Source of the DNA: Beroe forskalii
Taxonomy: Eukaryota > Ctenophora > Nuda > Beroida > Beroidae
Reading direction: 5' to 3'
Assembly: GCA_011033025.1 (NCBI GenBank)
Contig: WFMF01000500.1
Location: 1 to 64,000, forward strand
Length of the DNA: 64,000 nt
The translations under genes were made by a program, and so were the position numbers. Below the pieces are notes generated by a model. It was not told the DNA's origin and did not search any database. It saw nothing but the letters and a program-made list of their open reading frames with translations. Positions 61,164 through 64,000 of the stretch are shown here, piece after piece. Position 1 is the stretch's first letter; each line of letters starts with the position of its first letter.

Positions 61164-61754
61164 AAGTGTAAGTGAGGCGTAAGCAATAATCATTTCATGC
61201 TTTTATTCTACAATTTATGATTGCAGAAATGGGGTCGGGGTATCCTATTCCTAAGTGTCCATGTCATACATAGAATTAAGCCGAAATTTTGGTCCAGAAG
61301 CAGCCGAGGTTTGGCTCGAGCAGCAATTGAATTATTTCGAGGTGACTCTCTTCAGGATTCCTTACTTTCTTCTGGTTGTTTCAGGTTTCCGGATCTCACT
61401 GGTCACTGCATGAAGGGATTACAACCATCTCGCCTGAAGATTATAAGGTAAAAATACTTTCAGTGGTGCAATGCAATTTGGCAATTCGGTCCAACATGTT
61501 GTCAGTTAAACATACGAAACATTAAGGGGTATACCTTGGTACTTTAATACTTTAGCCCAAGGTTATGCAGCTGTTTGGGCAATGGGCACACTTCAGGCAC
61601 AGTGGAACCAGCAATTTGCAGTATACACAGACTATTTATTTTGTTTCCCAAACTTTGAATTCTCCAGACCATATATAGTTGAAAATTTCACAAGCTTATT
61701 GATTACGTTGGTAAATTTTCACGGCGGGTTTTTGAACTATTTATTCTATTATGC

Positions 61755-61820
61755 TTAATCTTTTCATTTTTCTCGGCTGTGTGTCTCTGTTACATGTGTA
61801 CAGAGACAAACTTCTCTTCT
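61755..61820 (+). repeat. Dispersed repeat, copy 2
   Basis: taatcttttcatttttctcg then gctgtgtgtctctgttacat then gtgtacagagacaaacttc; matches 17440-17520 and 62636-62700. Confidence 0.6.
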
Positions 61821-62286
61821 TACTGTCTTTCAATTCTTTGTTTTTTTCAATTTCATTATTACAAAATTCTTGAGGTTATTAAAGCAAACCCACCCAATGA
61901 TGAGGTAAGGGGCTAACCATAAAGGTCATCCGCAAAATTTCGACCGTTTTAGACCCCTCCCTCCCCCTTGTCCGCAAACGTCAGCATTTCAGAAACCCCT
62001 GCCTCCCCCTGGACGTCTGCATTTTTCTTGAAAGTCTTTTGGGTCATAATTTTTTAGCCCGAAATTTCACGATTTTTTAGTTAAATCACTTAAATAACCG
62101 TAAAATTGACCAAAATTTCTTCAGATCTGCATAATTTACTTAGATTTATCATCTTTTAATATTTTATTTTCTTTTGGAGGTTTTCTTGGAGGTTTTCAAC
62201 TAGCTTTAGACCTTGGAAAGTACCCTATTAGGATGTAATTGAGTTATTGGGCGTATTTGGGCAAGTTAATAATTTCCGTATTTTAT

Positions 62287-62316
62287 GTGATTTTAAGTCA
62301 GGACTTAAAATCACAT
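62287..62316. repeat. Perfect 14-bp-arm hairpin
   Basis: tgtgattttaagtc and gacttaaaatcaca are exact reverse complements around a two-base centre (ag). No T-run follows, so it is not an obvious terminator. Confidence 0.85.
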
Positions 62317-62635
62317 TGTGCAGTTTCTACGAGTTTTTGGGGTTTTTAAGGTTTTGAACCTCTCAGACCCAGCCACGTACTTCTAATTGGTCTTAATTGG
62401 GCAAGAAAAAATGTAAAATTTTGTCCAACCGTGTCTTAAATTACCCTGTCTTTTGGGAATTGGACAAAAGTTTATTGCCTAATATTACACAATGTTGCCC
62501 AAAATTGAAATTGCTCCCCTATATTCAATATTCCGAATTTTTGTTTTTTAACAAGAATATTGAATATGAAGTTAAATAATTTCATGAACTTGTTTAAGAT
62601 AGTCACTGAAAAGGGTTATCCATTCCACAGTTATG

Positions 62636-62700
62636 AAATCTTTTCATTCTTCTCGGCTTTGTGTCTCCGCTACGCGTGTTCAGAGTCAAACCTATTATTA
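62636..62700 (+). repeat. Dispersed repeat, copy 3
   Basis: aatcttttcattcttctcgg then ctttgtgtctccgctacgcg then tgttcagagtcaaacct. Same family as 17440 and 61755. The overlapping ORF at 62560-62811 includes it and is not called. Confidence 0.6.
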
Positions 62701-63195
62701 TTTTTCATTTCTTTGTTACTTATCAATGCTACCTATTATTACAATATTTTTCTCTATAATACTTGGGGCATGAAACAAGAGCACCCTGGTTATAGAAACT
62801 ACTCACAATGAAGATTAACTTGTACACCTTTCATTTCATCGTTTTTCTGATTTCTGGGAAAGATTTACTCACACTTCCCTTTATATACATTAAGTTTGCT
62901 CTTTTTCTCTTCTATTTGAGTTTGTTTCCTTTGTAAAAGCCCTCAAATCCCACCCTGAAAATGCCCAATTTCTCGTGTTTTGCAATATTCAGCCCACTGT
63001 CTGATCTTAATCAGAAAAATTTTAAACAGAAAGAAATTTTACAGGGTGCTTAGTTTCTATTATAGATGGTTTACTACTCGTAGATTCAATCATTAAAGGA
63101 TAACTTTGATTGGACTTGCCTGATGAGAGAATTAAATGATTTTCAAATGATGTTCAAATGAAATATAAGAGATTTTCATTCAACCTTTCCAGGAA

Positions 63196-63241
63196 ATGGA
63201 TTTTTTAACACTGGCAATCATTTTGTTGGGCGTGTCAGGAG
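63196..63241 (+). CDS. ZP-type protein 3: signal-peptide exon
   Basis: A 46-base exon from ATG to donor GTCAGGAG|GTAAGTG, phase 1, encoding MDFLTLAIILLGVSG. Length, phase, peptide pattern (M-x-F-L-T-L-A-x-I) and the acceptor-like ttccag just before the ATG are shared with 18313-18358. It should start another member of the tandem ZP family; the rest lies beyond the window. Confidence 0.65.
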
Positions 63242-63714
63242 GTAAGTGAAGCTGGTAAGACAGATTAATGAAAAAGGATAGTTATTCTTTTTATCATGTT
63301 ACTTTTTATCTAATTTCTCTTTTTCTGATTCCCCGGTCATGAAATTTTAGTACAGCTAAAATAATATTGGGAACATTTATTGATGTCCCATAAAGTTAAA
63401 TTTAACAGGTTATTTTAGGTCGCAAAAGCCTACTAGAATGTAATCGACAGGGTTATGACATTTTTCAACACACTTTGTGTGATGAAGTATTTAAGCCAGG
63501 AGATTGAGAAATTTGTGAGTAAATTTGAAAAGAGGTGATATTGCATCAGTTTCATGCTATCCCCACCATTTCACTCTTAAGTTATTCATCGTATTATTTT
63601 ATAATGTGGCTTACTAATATGTACATATAATATATACATAATATATACATATATAACATATATACATATAGACCCATAAGTGAAAAATTTTAAATGAAAT
63701 TGATAAATATTTAA
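63242..63714. other. Intron, no exon seen
   Basis: AT-rich with a tatacatata microsatellite near 63620-63670. The next exon of this gene is not in the window. Confidence 0.5.
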
Positions 63715-64000
63715 GAATTTTTTGCCATCCCCTTAAGGGGCGTGGGAAGGTCGAGCTCATTTTTGGCAAAAATCAAAGCTGGGAATTTTATCAAAATTCT
63801 TTCACCATCGAGTAGCTTATGATGAATAAAATTTTGAGAATTTTTCTGCGATTTTGAATCATTCCGCAGATGTGGGAGGGCTACACTCATTTTTTGGCAG
63901 TTTTTTTTCAAATTCCTTCACCAAAAATCACCTTCAATATATGATAAACGGAAATTTTCTCATAGTTTTCAGCAATGTTATGGCCACGCCTATTCTTTAT
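63715..64000. repeat. ~130-bp repeat family, second locus
   Basis: Two diverged copies of the unit found at 57655-58255 (ggggcgtgggaagg…, caaaattctttcaccatcga, gcttatgatgaataaaattt). The array continues to the window end. Confidence 0.8.

Overview
The window looks like nuclear DNA from an invertebrate animal. It has widely spaced multi-exon genes with GT-AG introns, intron phases that match across joins, zona pellucida (ZP), immunoglobulin (Ig), fibronectin type III (FnIII) and rhodopsin-type receptor sequences, a tRNA-headed SINE, foldback elements and very abundant tandem repeats. The phylum cannot be fixed from this sequence alone. There is one 100-base N gap at 22202-22301. Exon models were built by hand from splice sites, reading phase and family motifs.

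Layout. 1-12800: no convincing gene; a 20-bp satellite at 2.98-3.73 kb, a minisatellite at 7.6-8.0 kb and foldback elements. 12.8-15.5 kb, minus strand: a candidate first exon, a 12-residue repeat ORF rich in N-glycosylation sequons, and an intronless rhodopsin-like GPCR. 18.3-23.4 kb, plus strand: signal-peptide exon, a Lys/Glu-rich (KE) repeat exon running into the gap, then two small exons of a ZP protein, one of them broken. 24-31.4 kb: a dimeric ~174-bp satellite and several palindromic elements, no gene seen. 31.5-46.4 kb, minus strand: the 3' part of a cell-surface receptor (end of one Ig domain, one full Ig domain, three FnIII domains, a transmembrane helix and a Pro/Tyr/Gly-rich tail ending SSQL). 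46.4-61.2 kb, plus strand: a second KE array leading directly into a ZP module with a furin-like site and a hydrophobic patch. 63.2 kb: a third signal-peptide exon with the same length and phase as the first.

The most interesting signal is in the Ig/FnIII receptor. Nearly every intron carries its own tandem array, and several arrays have copied splice signals: 13 copies of a splice donor in a 54-bp repeat (a whole number of codons, open over the first copies), nine copies of a donor in an exact 38-bp repeat, an acceptor duplicated 51 bp away (again in frame), about 33 copies of a TACTAAC branch-point-like motif, and two long pyrimidine-rich arrays next to acceptors. This would allow length-variable isoforms in the linker between FnIII domains and in the cytoplasmic tail.

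The second point is structural. The Ig/FnIII gene stops in mid-domain exactly where the second KE array begins, and that KE array has no signal-peptide exon in front of it. The KE arrays at 19.5-22.2 kb and 46.4-48.5 kb are near-identical, so either a rearrangement or a misassembly between them is likely.
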